Below, in pieces: positions 20,322 to 30,664 of a stretch of DNA of 64,000 bases. The notes beneath the pieces were generated by a model, which was not told the DNA's origin, made no database searches, and was given only the letters and a program-made list of their open reading frames with translations. A program made the translations under genes and the position numbers. This DNA comes from Panicum virgatum (taxonomy: Eukaryota > Streptophyta > Magnoliopsida > Poales > Poaceae). The stretch is from positions 14,749,900 to 14,813,899 of the forward strand of contig NC_053138.1 in NCBI RefSeq assembly GCF_016808335.1, given 5' to 3'. The first letter of the stretch is position 1. The number at the start of each line of letters is the position of its first letter.

Positions 20322-22841
20322 GTGGTTCCAGAGCCCGGTGAGCCGTTGTTTCTGTATCTTGCTGCGTCTGCGGAGGCAGTCAACATGGTGCTGGTCGCCG
20401 AGAGGGCGGAGCAAGCTCGCCAGGGGGACACCAGGGTCTCCCCGGCCAAAGATGGTGAGCCGGACCCCGGACACGGGGGCCCGTCAGCCTCACCTCTGCC
20501 TGAAGCCCCGGGCCCCGCACAAGGGGGTCCGGACGAGCCTTGTGCCAGTGGGAGCCCGGAGCCGCTGGGCGCCCAAGGACCTGATGTGGTGGATAAGGGC
20601 GTGCCGGACCCGGTAATCGGGATTCGGACTGTCCAAAAGCCCGTTTACTACGTCAGTGAAATCCTCCACGAGGCGAAGGCCAGGTATCTTGAGAAGCATA
20701 AGCTTATCTATGCGATACTAATTGCGTCCAGGAAACTGCGCCACTACTTTCAGGCACATCGAGTTGTCGTAGTGACCTCTTACCCGTTAAGAGCGATCCT
20801 GCACAACTCCAACGCCACAGGCAATATCGCCAAGTGGGCGGCAGAGCTGGCAGAGTTCCAACTGGACTTCCAGCCACGCCATGCAATCAAGAGCCAGATC
20901 CTGGCCGATTTCATAGCGGAGTGGACTCCCTCCCCAAGCAATCCTGGGGGTCCGGTCGTCAACGCTGGACCCCCGAAGCCGGAAATCAGGGCACCAGTCT
21001 TCACCGAACCCCACTGGACACTCTTCTTCGACGGGTCCGCCCACGAAAAGTGGGCCGGAGCTGGTGTGGTCCTCATCGACCCAAATGGAGATCAGCTGAA
21101 GTACATGGTGCACCTTGAGTTCAAGGCCACCAACAACATGGCGGAATACGAGGCGCTGATCTTTGGCCTGACGCAAGCCCTCTCATTGGGGGTCCGACAG
21201 CTCCTGGTGAAGGGGGACTCGCAGCTAATCATCAAGCAGGTCCGAGGGGATTGCAACTGCAACAATCCCCAGCTCGCGGCATACCTCATACACGTGAGGA
21301 AGCTCGAGAAGGACTTCGACACCTTGGAACTACAACACGTTCCCCGCGAGCACAACTCAGCAGCAGATGATCTCTCTGCGAGAGCATCTACCTGGGCACC
21401 CGTGCCTGAAGGTGTCTTCGAAAGACGGCTGCAGAGACCTACCGCCCAGCCTGTCGAGCTGGGTGAAGGGGATCAAGCTAGCACCTCAAAGCCAGCGGTC
21501 CCGGCAGCACTCCACCTGTGGTGCCCAACCTGGGCCGTGTGCCCTGTAGAGGATCCTGGTGACCTCGCAGAGCCACACCCACCTACTCAGGGAGCTCCCG
21601 ATGCATGGATCTCCGAGATCCGGGACTACCTGAAAGATAACATCCTCCCTGATGACGATGTGTCCGCTGAGCGCATAGTCCGGTTGGCTAAACGCTACGC
21701 GGTGGTAGAAGGGGATCTCTACCGCCGTGGCGCCAACGGTGTTCTCATGCGGTGCATTTCCCAGGGAGAGGGCCGCGAGTTGCTCGCGGAGATCCATGGA
21801 GGCGAGTGCAGAAGTCATTCCTCCTCTCGCACGCTTGTTGGCAAGGCCTTTCGGCATGGCTTCTACTGGCCAACAGCACTCCAGGATGCGGCTGAGCTGG
21901 TAAGGTCCTGCAAAGCATGTCAATTCCATGCAAAGCAAATACACACCCCGGCTCAAGCTCTACAGATGATTCCGCCCTCATGGCCATTCGCTGTGTGGGG
22001 TGTGGATATCCTGGGGCCATTCCCCCGGGCTGTCGGCGGGTACCGGTTCCTCTATGTCGCCATCGACAATTTCACCAAGTGGCCGAAAGTTACCCCTGTG
22101 GTGAATATCACTAAGAAATCAGCAGTCGCCTTCCTCAGGTCCATTGTGTGCAGATTTGGCGTCCCAAGCCGCATCATCGCGGATAACGGGACCCAATTCA
22201 AAAGCAGACTCTTCCAAGAGTACTGTGAGGACATCGGAATCCAGCTATGCTTTGCGTCCGTAGCACACCCCCGCAGCAATGGACAGGTTGAGAGAGCGAA
22301 TGCAGAGATCCTCAGGGGACTCAAGACCCGCACCTACAACTACTCGAAGAAGCATGGTGCCAAATGGGTTGACGAGCTTCCATGCGTACTATGGGGGAAC
22401 CGGACCACACCCAGCCGAGCCACCGGGGAGACTTCGTTCTTCCTGGTCTACGGGGCTGAAGCATGCCTTCCCCCAGAAATTCACCTGGGCTCACCACGGG
22501 TCCAGGCCTTTGACGAATCCATGCAGGAACAGCTGCGGCGCGACGACGTGGACTTCGTTGATGAGCGAAGGTGGCGAGCAGCAATCCGAAATGCACGCTA
22601 CAATCAGGCGCTCCGGCGCTATCATCAACGGTTCGTGCACAGCAGGGAGCTCCGGGCTGGCGACCTCGTCCTCAGACGAATCCTGAGCCGAGCAGGGCTT
22701 CACAAACTCTCCCCCAGCTGGGAGGGGCCCTTCAGGGTTACAGAGGTATGCCGGCCCGGATGCGTTCGCCTCGCCACAGAAGATGGAGTGCCACTGCCCA
22801 ACCCATGGAACATAGAGCATCTGCGTAAGTTCTACACCTAG
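20322..22841 (+). CDS. gypsy RNase H and integrase segment of pol
   Basis: 839 codons, in frame with RT. First comes a degenerate RNase H with a long Pro/Gly-rich insertion, and then a second RNase H-like domain starting FFDGSAHEKWAGAG, as in Tat elements. Integrase follows, with a zinc site (H...H, then CKACQ) and the DDE core at WGVDILGPF, ADNGTQF and NGQVERAN. A GPFRV C-terminal block closes it. These activities remove the RNA template and insert the cDNA. Confidence 0.88.
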   Translation: MVPEPGEPLFLYLAASAEAVNMVLVAERAEQARQGDTRVSPAKDGEPDPGHGGPSASPLPEAPGPAQGGPDEPCASGSPEPLGAQGPDVVDKGVPDPVIGIRTVQKPVYYVSEILHEAKARYLEKHKLIYAILIASRKLRHYFQAHRVVVVTSYPLRAILHNSNATGNIAKWAAELAEFQLDFQPRHAIKSQILADFIAEWTPSPSNPGGPVVNAGPPKPEIRAPVFTEPHWTLFFDGSAHEKWAGAGVVLIDPNGDQLKYMVHLEFKATNNMAEYEALIFGLTQALSLGVRQLLVKGDSQLIIKQVRGDCNCNNPQLAAYLIHVRKLEKDFDTLELQHVPREHNSAADDLSARASTWAPVPEGVFERRLQRPTAQPVELGEGDQASTSKPAVPAALHLWCPTWAVCPVEDPGDLAEPHPPTQGAPDAWISEIRDYLKDNILPDDDVSAERIVRLAKRYAVVEGDLYRRGANGVLMRCISQGEGRELLAEIHGGECRSHSSSRTLVGKAFRHGFYWPTALQDAAELVRSCKACQFHAKQIHTPAQALQMIPPSWPFAVWGVDILGPFPRAVGGYRFLYVAIDNFTKWPKVTPVVNITKKSAVAFLRSIVCRFGVPSRIIADNGTQFKSRLFQEYCEDIGIQLCFASVAHPRSNGQVERANAEILRGLKTRTYNYSKKHGAKWVDELPCVLWGNRTTPSRATGETSFFLVYGAEACLPPEIHLGSPRVQAFDESMQEQLRRDDVDFVDERRWRAAIRNARYNQALRRYHQRFVHSRELRAGDLVLRRILSRAGLHKLSPSWEGPFRVTEVCRPGCVRLATEDGVPLPNPWNIEHLRKFYT

Positions 22842-22890
22842 GCAGAGCCGGAAAATAATCCTTTCCTTTGTAATAAGATAGAGTTACCGT

Positions 22891-23020
22891 GCGGCCCAGA
22901 GCGGTTGGGGACCACCCTCGTAAACCCAACCTCTGGCATCCATCGCACCGTCGGCTAACGCGCGGCCCAGAACGGTAGAGGTCTGACCTCGTAAATCCGG
23001 TCTCTGGCATCCATCGCGCA
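22891..23020 (+). repeat. tandem repeat after pol, two ~58-bp units
   Basis: Two units share GCGGCCCAGA-CGGT at the start and CTCTGGCATCCATCGC at the end, spaced 71 bp. Noncoding, in the Tat spacer between pol and the antisense ORF. Confidence 0.75.
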
Positions 23021-23257
23021 AGCCATGTACAACAAGATTGCAAAGGAAATAATTTCTTCCAGTTCTGTCTTTGTGTTAAAATTTAAATTCACATGCCGAT
23101 TCTCAAAGTTTTTACCTCTCTAACCCCCGCGGGGACCTCTGCCCTTGTTGCTACAACTAAGATCTGAGCTGAGTTACTGGACTGCCGTACAGATCCGGAC
23201 CCTCTTGCTCCTGGAGAAGAGTCCAGACCGTTAGGGACCTACTCTGGAGAGCGGGTG

Positions 23258-23617
23258 CTTGTTTCCTGGGGTGGTCCGGAGTCCTGTGTAGCCGCTTAGC
23301 TGGTTCCGTACCCAAAAGCCTACACACTCCACCACCCTGTAACAAGTACTCTAGTACCTGGAGTCAGGTAATTAAGGGCCCGGACCCCGATCCAGCTCAA
23401 GAGTTGGTTTCCTAAATCCAACACGGCATGCCCAGTCCTATAACTCAAAAGATCGAGTACAGCGAAGTGACCTTGCCACTGCTGCCAGAGGCCTGGGATG
23501 ATGAAGCCAGGTCCGGGGAGATCGCGCTGTTTCCTGGAATGGTCCGGAGCCTTGTGTAGCGCCTTAGCCTGGTCCCGTACCCTAAGCCTACACACTCCAC
23601 CACTCTGTAACAAGCGC
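23258..23617 (+). repeat. direct repeat in the gypsy spacer, two ~90-bp copies
   Basis: 23258-23347 and 23527-23617 match well (TTTCCTGG, GGTCCGGAG, AAGCCTACACACTCCACCAC). Repeat-rich spacers here are usual in Tat elements. The remainder of 22842-24236 shows no gene. Confidence 0.75.
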
Positions 23618-24266
23618 TGAACAACCTGGACCTGCGCATCTAGAGCCCGGACCTTGTACCAGCCTGGCACTGGTCACGGACGAGTCCCGCGGGCCTGTTA
23701 CTAAGCTGTAAATTTGAAGTGGTACACAGGTTAAGCCCTGATTGGTGGTAGCCAGCCTCAAACCATTGAGCCTACCTACCAGGGGGTCCTAGCATCTGCT
23801 TCAAAGCCTTCATGCAGATCAAGATCCAGTCTCAATGGTAGACAGACTCAAAATAACTGAGTCTATCTTCCAGGGGGCTAAGTTGCAGTCCGAGCATCCG
23901 CTTTGTTCCACACATCACGGACGGATTCTGCATGCGTCAAGTAGCTAAGTTGCAGTATCATTGCTACTGTATAAGTGAACTCGATTCTTCTATATGAAGT
24001 CCTGAATATTACACAGGGAGCAAGGCGCTAGCTCGTCTTACAGACTATGCTGCCCTATACCAAGGAGGTCCAGAGCATCTCCTACGGCTCACATGGCAGA
24101 CAGGTCCAATCAATTGAACCTATCCGCCAGGGGGCCAGGGCGCCGGGGTGCTGCATACCGCAAATCAACAGACAAACAGCTAAGTTGAAGTTTCTTCTAC
24201 TTCAAAAATTTCAGCTAATACAAAGTTTGTTACATAATGCAAAAGGGAAAAGGTACAATGCCCCGC

Positions 24267-27200
24267 TCAAGGGTCCGCAGGTTCCCGCTTGAAGTAGGCG
24301 GCAACGAAGTCAACGACCTCTCGCACGCTGTCCCGAGCGGCGGCCTCCGTCTCCGCTGCAGGGCCATCGACCACGGGCGCCAACGAGATGGTCGGGTCGT
24401 GGCTCCGAAGGCAGGTCAGGATGTGCTCCGCCACCATCCGGATCAGCTCGCGGCCCTCGGTTTCGAGCTGTCCAGCAAGGACCGGCCCCAGGCGCTGGAG
24501 CCTATCCGAAGCAGAGCTCAGCACTGGGAGGGCGTCAGCTATCGAAGCTGGCGGCTCCACCACCTGGATTGGGCTCATTCCAAATGGCACCAGCGCGAGG
24601 CTCGCTTCGGCCGCCCAGTCAGCGATCCGCTGGGCTCCCGCGCGCTGGTCCTCCTGGTGCTTCCGGACCGCCTCCTGGACCGCATCTCGCACCCGGGTGT
24701 CCAGAACCGCTTTGGCCACCTCCACCTCGCGGGACCTTTCCTCGAGCCCGCGGGACCTTTCCTCGAGCTCGGCCTCCCTCTCCTCCGCCCGATCCCTCAA
24801 CTTCTTGAGCGACTCACGCTGGCGCCCGAGTTCCTTTTCTATGCCGGTGGCGTGGGCCTCCCGCTTGGCGAGGGATTTCCGGCCCTCCTCCAAAACCGCC
24901 TCGTCGGCAGTCAGCTGGCGGGCTCTCTCCTGCAGTTGTTCACGCCATCCCTGCAGAGTCGCAGAGAGGACATCGAGCTCCTGCCTCCGGACCTCGAGGT
25001 CCTCGCTGCGAGTCTCCAGCTCGGACTGTTGAGCTGCGAGGTGAGCCTCGAGGTCGGACCGCTGAGCAGCAAAGCCAACAACCTCCAGGGTGAAGTCCTG
25101 CTCCCGCTGCGCCAAGGATTTCTCTCGGTTTGACACTGCGAACTCTCGGTCAAACACCTTCCTAAGGTTGGCTCGGTAGTCCTCTTGGTCCGCCTTGAGC
25201 TTTGACCGAGTTTCCGCAGCGCGGGAGGCTTCAGCCTTCGTGTGCGCTTCCAGGCGGGTGTGCCAGTCGGCGAGGCGCTGGCGCTCGCTCTCCAGGGCAG
25301 ACCACTCCCGCCGGAAGGCCACCTCGACGGAGGAGGTTGCCTCCTCGATCGACCGCCGAACCTGCAACAGCACCTGAGGAAGGGGAGTTGCATCCTCCTC
25401 CGGGAGTTGGAGCTGCAGGAGCCGCCTGCCAAAGACCACCTCCAACTCCTCCTCTGCAACCGGACCGGAGCTGGAGGTGGGGGCTTCCGCTGCGGCACTT
25501 ATCTCCGGCGCCTCCGCTGCCACCGCGTCGGGTGCGGCTGTGCCCAGCTCCGGCGCCCCCGCTGCCGCCGTGTCCGGCGCGGCCGAGCTCAGCTCCGGCG
25601 CCCCCGCTGCCGCCGTGGCGGACGCGGCCGTGCCCAGCTCCGGTGCTTCCGCTGCCGCCGCGTCGGGTGCGGCTGCGCCCAGCACCGGCATCTCCACCAC
25701 CGTGTCGGGTGCGGCTGCGCCCAGCACCGGCGCCTCCGCCGCCGCAGCGCCGGGGGCCGCGGCGTCCAGAGCCGGCATTTCAGCCGCCGCGGCATCGGGT
25801 GCTGCCCCACCCAGCACCGGCGTTTCTACCGCCGTTGTGTTGGATGCTGCTGCGTTCAGTATCGGCGCCTCCACCGTCGCCGCGCCGGGCGCGGCTGCAC
25901 CCAGCACCGGCGCCCCCGTCGCCGCCGCCGCGTTGTGCGCTGCAGAGTCTAAAAATGACACGCCAGTCAGCATCACGTCATGCGCCACGGAGCTAGCAGC
26001 AGGTCGCTGTACCTGAGGGTCCCGCATCTGCTGTCGCCGTCGCTGTCGACGCCGAGGCCGCCGACGCCTGGGCACCTGCCGATGTGCCGGCGAGGGTAGG
26101 AGAACCGCTGGGGCGAGGAGCCCTGGTAACAAGGCAGAAAAGCCTTCAAAAAACAACAAAACAGAGCACCGGCGCAAGGGAAGAGAGCAGGATGACACTA
26201 ACCCAGAAGTACCGGGTACCCAGCGTCCCCAGAGCCCGGGCCTCTTCTCCTGCGGCTGCTGCTGCTGCCCTTGCAGCTGCGTTGCAGGTGCAACCCGGGC
26301 TTGCTCCCGCTGCTGCTGTCCCTGTGGCTGCGACATGGGCGCAACCCGGGGTCGCACCTGTTGCTGCTGTTGCCGCCCGCGTGCCTGCTGCCGCTGCTCT
26401 TGCAGCTGTTGCCGCTGCTGCTGCTCTTGCTGCCGGCGGGAGGAATTCCTCGGCGGCGATGGTGGTGGTCCAGTCGCCCTAGAGGCTCGGGAGCTACCCT
26501 GGCCTGCACCCTCGGAAGACCTCTGGCGCTTCGCGGCGGGCTCCGAGACCAGGGTCCCGTCGCCCCGGAGTAGCCTGCGCCGGCCTGCGAAGCCCGACGA
26601 TGCACCGGAGCTGCCCTGTGCCCGGCTGGAGCCGGCTGCGGCCGCGCTGCTAGCCGCGGCCTGCTTCCCCTTCGTGGTGGCGCCGGACCCCGCAGCACTC
26701 AGTGTGGCCTGATCCCCGGACGCGCCAAGGATCCGGAGCCCACGGTTCGCGTCGCCTCCGGTTTGGCGTGGGGCCAGTCCCCCGTCGTCCAGGGTTGGTA
26801 GGGTGGCCAGCACCGCCGTCCTCGCAGAGTCCTCGCAGAGGGGGACTATGCTCTGCGGAAGGATCAGGTTCTCCGGGATGAAGGCGTCCCCAGTCACGTT
26901 CCGCACCAGAACCTCCAAGGCCTCCTGAGTCAGGTCGCTCCCCTCACCGCGTTGGGTCCTGCTGCAGTCGTTGAGGCCGGTGAAGTTCCACGCAGGACGC
27001 GGCCGCTGCTTCAGGGGAGCGATCCGGCGCTTCACGAAGTCTCCGAGCACGTGCCACGAGGTGAGGCCGCTCTCCGCCAGTGACCTGATCTTGTCCAGCA
27101 CGGAGTCGAACTCCGGCTGCAGCGACGGCTTGGCCCTCCAGGATGCCTTGTCGGAGGCGGGCCCCTCGGTCGGCAGGGCGAGGCGCTCGTTGGCTTCAGT

Positions 27201-27684
27201 GGTGGCGATCACCCAGTCCCTGCGCCACTCCTCCCACTTTCCGCCAGCAAGGCCGGGAATGTAAGGAGTCGCCAGGTCACTCCTCACCTGGAAGTAGTAC
27301 CCCCCCCACCTCGTCCTTGCTCCTTCCGGACCTCACCAGAATGAAGAAATAGCGGAAGAGAATGACGCAGGGCCGAACTCCCACGAACATCTCGCATAAA
27401 TGCACGAAGATGGACGTCAGGAGGAGGGAGTGCGGCGTCAGATGCTGAAGTTGGAGGCCGAAGTCTTCCAGCAGCAGCAGCAGGAACGAAGAAATCGGCA
27501 GTCCCACGCCGGAGGAGATGTGCGAAATAAATAGCACAAACTCCCCGGCGCGAAGGTTGCCAAGGGGAACCGAGCCTGCTCGCACCCCCCAGCCGGTCTC
27601 CTGAGCACTCCATCCCAGCAGACGGCGCACTGTGTTCAACTCTCCCTCGGTCTGGTAGCGGCGGGGATGAACAAGGGACGCCAT
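24267..27684 (-). pseudogene. antisense ORF (aORF) of the gypsy element, one frameshift
   Basis: A minus-strand coding frame about 1.1 kcodons long, opposite to gag-pol. Order: a conserved head from ATG 27684; a break in a run of eight C (27300-27307, G on the coding strand) that shifts the frame; a region with WEEWRRDW; a Gln/Arg-rich stretch (26230-26470); about ten copies of a ~15-residue Ala/Pro/Glu repeat (25480-25935); and a long heptad-rich coiled coil to the end. Antisense ORFs in this position are known in RIRE2 and Grande-type Tat elements. Their function is not established. A possible promoter would be the 3' LTR in reverse. Confidence 0.78.
25480..25935 (-). repeat. 45-bp minisatellite inside the antisense ORF
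   Basis: Roughly ten tandem units of about 45 bp, each encoding a variant of APELGTAAPDAAAAE on the minus strand. Period is a multiple of three, so the frame survives copy-number change. Confidence 0.8.
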
Positions 27685-27747
27685 CTCTCGGTGGAGTAAG
27701 AAGCAACCTGTGTGGGGGAGAAAGGGGCGAGGAAAGCTCGAAGGCAA

Positions 27748-28295
27748 AGGGGCGCAAAGGTTGGAAGGAAGAAGGCGAATGCGGGAAAGTAACCGCGGAA
27801 TGCGGATTCATCCCATTATAAGCCCGATTCAACCGGCGCACTCCGGAACCGTCGCCGGAACCCAAGCGACGCCCGCGCCCGGAGTTAACCGCCCAGTCCA
27901 TGACATGGGGGCCCAGGCCCACCTGGCGGGGTGAGCGGGTAACGAACAAGGGTGCGAAAAGACGGGATCTGAACCGTTGCCCACGCGCGCGCGGAGCGAG
28001 GCGGAAGCCGAGCTGACGTGCGCGCATTAAGCGCTGGCGTGGCCGAGCTTTTCGGGAACTGCGCCGGTGGTAAATGATCAGTTTACTCTGGCCGCAAGAA
28101 TGCCGAGCGTCGCGCGCATGACCAGGTGTACCACTGTGCGTGGGGGCCACGAGTCAATAAGCCGTTGCGATGTGATGAGGCAGCGAACAATCCGATGGAT
28201 GGTCAAGGCTGGTCAAGACCTCTGCAGCAAGAAACTTCAAGCTATGCAGAGCCAAATCGCAGTAGTGGCCCCACCTGCGGGTTCGTACCTCCCCC
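27748..28295. other. gypsy sequence upstream of the antisense ORF
   Basis: Spacer between the antisense ORF start and the polypurine tract. No coding signal I trust. It would include the leader and promoter of the antisense transcript if it is made from inside the element. Confidence 0.4.
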
Positions 28296-28315
28296 AAGGT
28301 GGGCCCGGGGGCCAC
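28296..28315 (+). other. polypurine tract of the gypsy element
   Basis: Purine-rich AAGGTGGGCCCGGGGGCCAC directly before the 3' LTR, in the position of the plus-strand primer. It is interrupted by C residues. Confidence 0.6.
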
Positions 28316-29360
28316 TGTCGGTACCCTGTAGCAGGGGTACCCACTCTTACCACAGCAAGACAGAACCCTCGTAGTTATCCGTAACTACGCGTAAGGACGG
28401 AGTAGCCAGGCCCCACCGGTCAGGCTCTTCCCTCACCAGGCCAACGGCCCCGGACCCGTTCCCCGCCTGGGGATGGGTCCGGAGACGCCACGTGTCTCTA
28501 AGGGATGGAAGCTCCGAGCTGACAGCCAGGCCTCGGACCCCCCATAGGGGTCCGGGACCTCCTGCGCCGTCCGGACCCCCTTACCGTGCGGGGGTCCGGA
28601 GACGCCACGTGTCCCGAGGGCACGGGCACGGGCTCGTGCGCGAGTCCTCCGGAAGGGGGACTCGCCCACCCACCACATTTAATGCGGATGGTTGACGCAT
28701 GCTCTGCCGCCGCAGCACGCGGGACAGCCTTTGACAGGCCCCGCTGTGCACCGCGTATTACCAAGGTGCACAGTGCAGCCGCCTGTGCCGCGCCCGCGCA
28801 GAGCTCGTCAGCCGCATTAAATGGATACGACGGCACGGCACTTTTCCATCATGCCGCCTACGCCGCTCCCTACGCAGTCGTTCAGCTACGTGGCAGGCGA
28901 CGCCACTGGCTACGACGGGCGCCGTTCCGACAAGACAGCGCCTAGACACGCTGAACGGGAGACTCCAAGAGCAGGCAAAGATATCCAGAGAAAGATCTCC
29001 TTTGCCTGCAGCGCCATAATGATGAACAGTACTATATTTTATACCGCATCGCTGGGCCCACTTGTCGGGGTCCCGGCAACCATGTACGCGCCTCCCTTGG
29101 GATATAAAAGGGAGGCACTCGCTGTGCACAGGACAAGTTTTTTTGGACGAACACAAGCTCTCACACTCTCGTGGGGAGGCAATACAACACACAGTGGACG
29201 TAGGGTATTACGCTCTGGCGGCCCGAACCACTCTAAATCTTGCTGTGTTCATCGTGTTCTTGAGTGAGATCGTTCTGGGACCAGCTAACCCCCGAGTACA
29301 CACCCTCTAGGCTAGGGCGGGTGCCTTCCGCCACCCGGCCGTGGTTGCAGCTCCACGACA
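28316..29360 (+). repeat. 3' LTR of the gypsy element
   Basis: 1045 bp, about 98% identical to the 5' LTR by eye, followed directly by CTGGG and the rest of AOP exon 3. It keeps a TATAAAA at 29103-29109, pointing into the AOP remnant. Confidence 0.93.
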
Positions 29361-29554
29361 CTGGGGATGTCAATAGATACTCTGCCATCCTGTTCTCGAA
29401 CCTCAGCGGCAAGATTCAGGCGCCCGATGAACTTGTGGGTGATGATCACCCTCCTCGTTTCAAGCCTTATTACCACGACGACTTCGTGCGATTCTCCGTT
29501 TCTGAGGAAGACGCTCGCCACGAAGATAAGCTCAGGGCCTACTGTGGATTATAG
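29361..29554 (+). pseudogene. AOP1-like dioxygenase copy 3, 3' part of exon 3
   Basis: After the duplicated CTGGG the frame continues with DVNRYSAILFS, which supplies the 2-oxoglutarate-binding Arg and Ser, and runs to the same terminal region as copy 1 (CGL instead of CGV) and a TAG stop. It is about three-quarters identical to exon 3 of copy 1. Separated from its upstream exons by the gypsy element. Confidence 0.9.
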
Positions 29555-29672
29555 GCAACATAATGCGTCTGCAGTTCAGCCCGGTACACCAGTGTAGAAT
29601 CTGCTCTGAGAGACTGAGATCAGATCACCCCTGCATACGAGAACGTTTGCAGTACACCCTTGAGTATATTTA

Positions 29673-30661
29673 GGTCCTGTTTGGTAGGGCTCAATGAGCG
29701 GCTCCACGAGCTGCTCCAGCCGGAGCCCTGCCAAACGATGGTTTGGGAACCAGCTCCACATGTGAAGCCCCTGCTGGAGCCGCCGCCGGCTTCCACAGGC
29801 GACGTGAAGCCAGCAAAACGAGGCTCTGCGCGGCTCCGGCAGCGGACCATTGCCCTTCCTTCCACGATTGCCCCTAAACTTTGCTGGAATAACCACAATT
29901 TTGCCACTCCCCCAACCCTCCAAGCCCCGACGGGAGAAAAAAAAAAGAGTGCTCACCATCCTCCCGTTCCCCTGCTCCCAGCGATACAGAGAGGCCATGA
30001 ATCCTCTCCGGCAGCCGCCGGCGGCGGCGGCGCGCAGGGAGGGCTCCCTGGCCACCGGAATCGACGGATCCAGGCGACGGCAGAGGCGCTGGGTCCCTGT
30101 ACAAGGCGGGGGCGGATCCAGGCGGAGCTGCGACGGGAGGCCAAGGTGCGGCGCGCGCTGAGCATCCTCCAAGGGGGAGGGGCCTGGACGCTGGTGGAGG
30201 CGTGAGCCTGGTGGAGGCGTGAGCCTGGTGGAGGCGAAGAGGCGGCTGCTGGCGAGCGCGCTCCTGGACCATGGCAACGAGCAGTTCGTGCTGCTGTCGG
30301 AGGCGTGCATACTCCGTCCGCAACTTCGCCGCCGTGCGTACCCGTCCAATATTACCTAACCAATATATTTATTTATCTATTTTATTTCCACATGAATTCA
30401 ATTAAATCCGTCATGTTTCCTTGTATGTATTATACCACAACTCATCAGTTTAAGCAGCTCAAATATCTAAGGGCATATTGGACATTTGACCATGCCAATC
30501 CATTCATAAAAAAATAAAATGGAGCTGTTTTGCCAAACGTTTTGTAAAACGGCTCCAACTCCACCAGAGAAGCCACTCCACCAAAAAAACCCAGAGCCGG
30601 AGCCGTTTTTGGAGGAGCCGGAGCCGTTTTTGGAGGAGCCGGAGCCGTACCAAACAGACGC
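29673..30661 (+). mobile_element. Harbinger-like non-autonomous element with captured gene sequence
   Basis: 989 bp with terminal inverted repeats (CTGTTTGGTA-GGCTC left, GAGCC-GTACCAAACAG right) flanked by TTA on both sides (29670-29672, 30662-30664), the target preferred by PIF/Harbinger elements. GGAGCCG-TTTTT repeats lie inside the right end. It sits in the 3' flank of AOP copy 3: the sequence after it (GAAACATGAACAA) matches the 3' region of copy 1. Confidence 0.68.
30001..30338 (+). pseudogene. captured core-2/I-branching (GT14/DUF266-type) glycosyltransferase exon fragment
   Basis: A reading frame near 30228-30310 gives EAKRRLLASALLDHGNEQFV then LLSEAC, close to the conserved block of plant DUF266 glycosyltransferases. 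A stop, a short tandem duplication (GTGAGCCTGGTGGAGGC twice) and a one-base shift before VRNFAAV break it. It lies wholly inside the Harbinger-like element, so it is an acquired gene piece, not a host gene. Confidence 0.6.
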
Positions 30662-30664
30662 TTA

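Larger units (their letters stand above)
15803..29360 (+). mobile_element. Ty3/gypsy retrotransposon, Tat lineage (RIRE2-like), full length
   Basis: A 13,558-bp element with two LTRs (1046 and 1045 bp) starting TGTCGG and ending CGACA. It has a primer site, gag-protease-RT-RNase H-integrase, a repeat-rich spacer, a large antisense ORF and a polypurine tract. The 5-bp target duplication CTGGG is exact (15798-15802 and 29361-29365). Integrase after RNase H makes it gypsy. A second RNase H-like domain and an antisense ORF downstream of pol are Tat hallmarks. About 22 LTR differences by eye suggest a fairly recent insertion, although pol carries two stops. Confidence 0.93.

Noticed and set aside
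24237..26482. Plus-strand frames opposite the gypsy antisense ORF
   Set aside because: They read the Ala-repeat and coiled-coil DNA in reverse. The minus frame is three times longer and has ordered domains.
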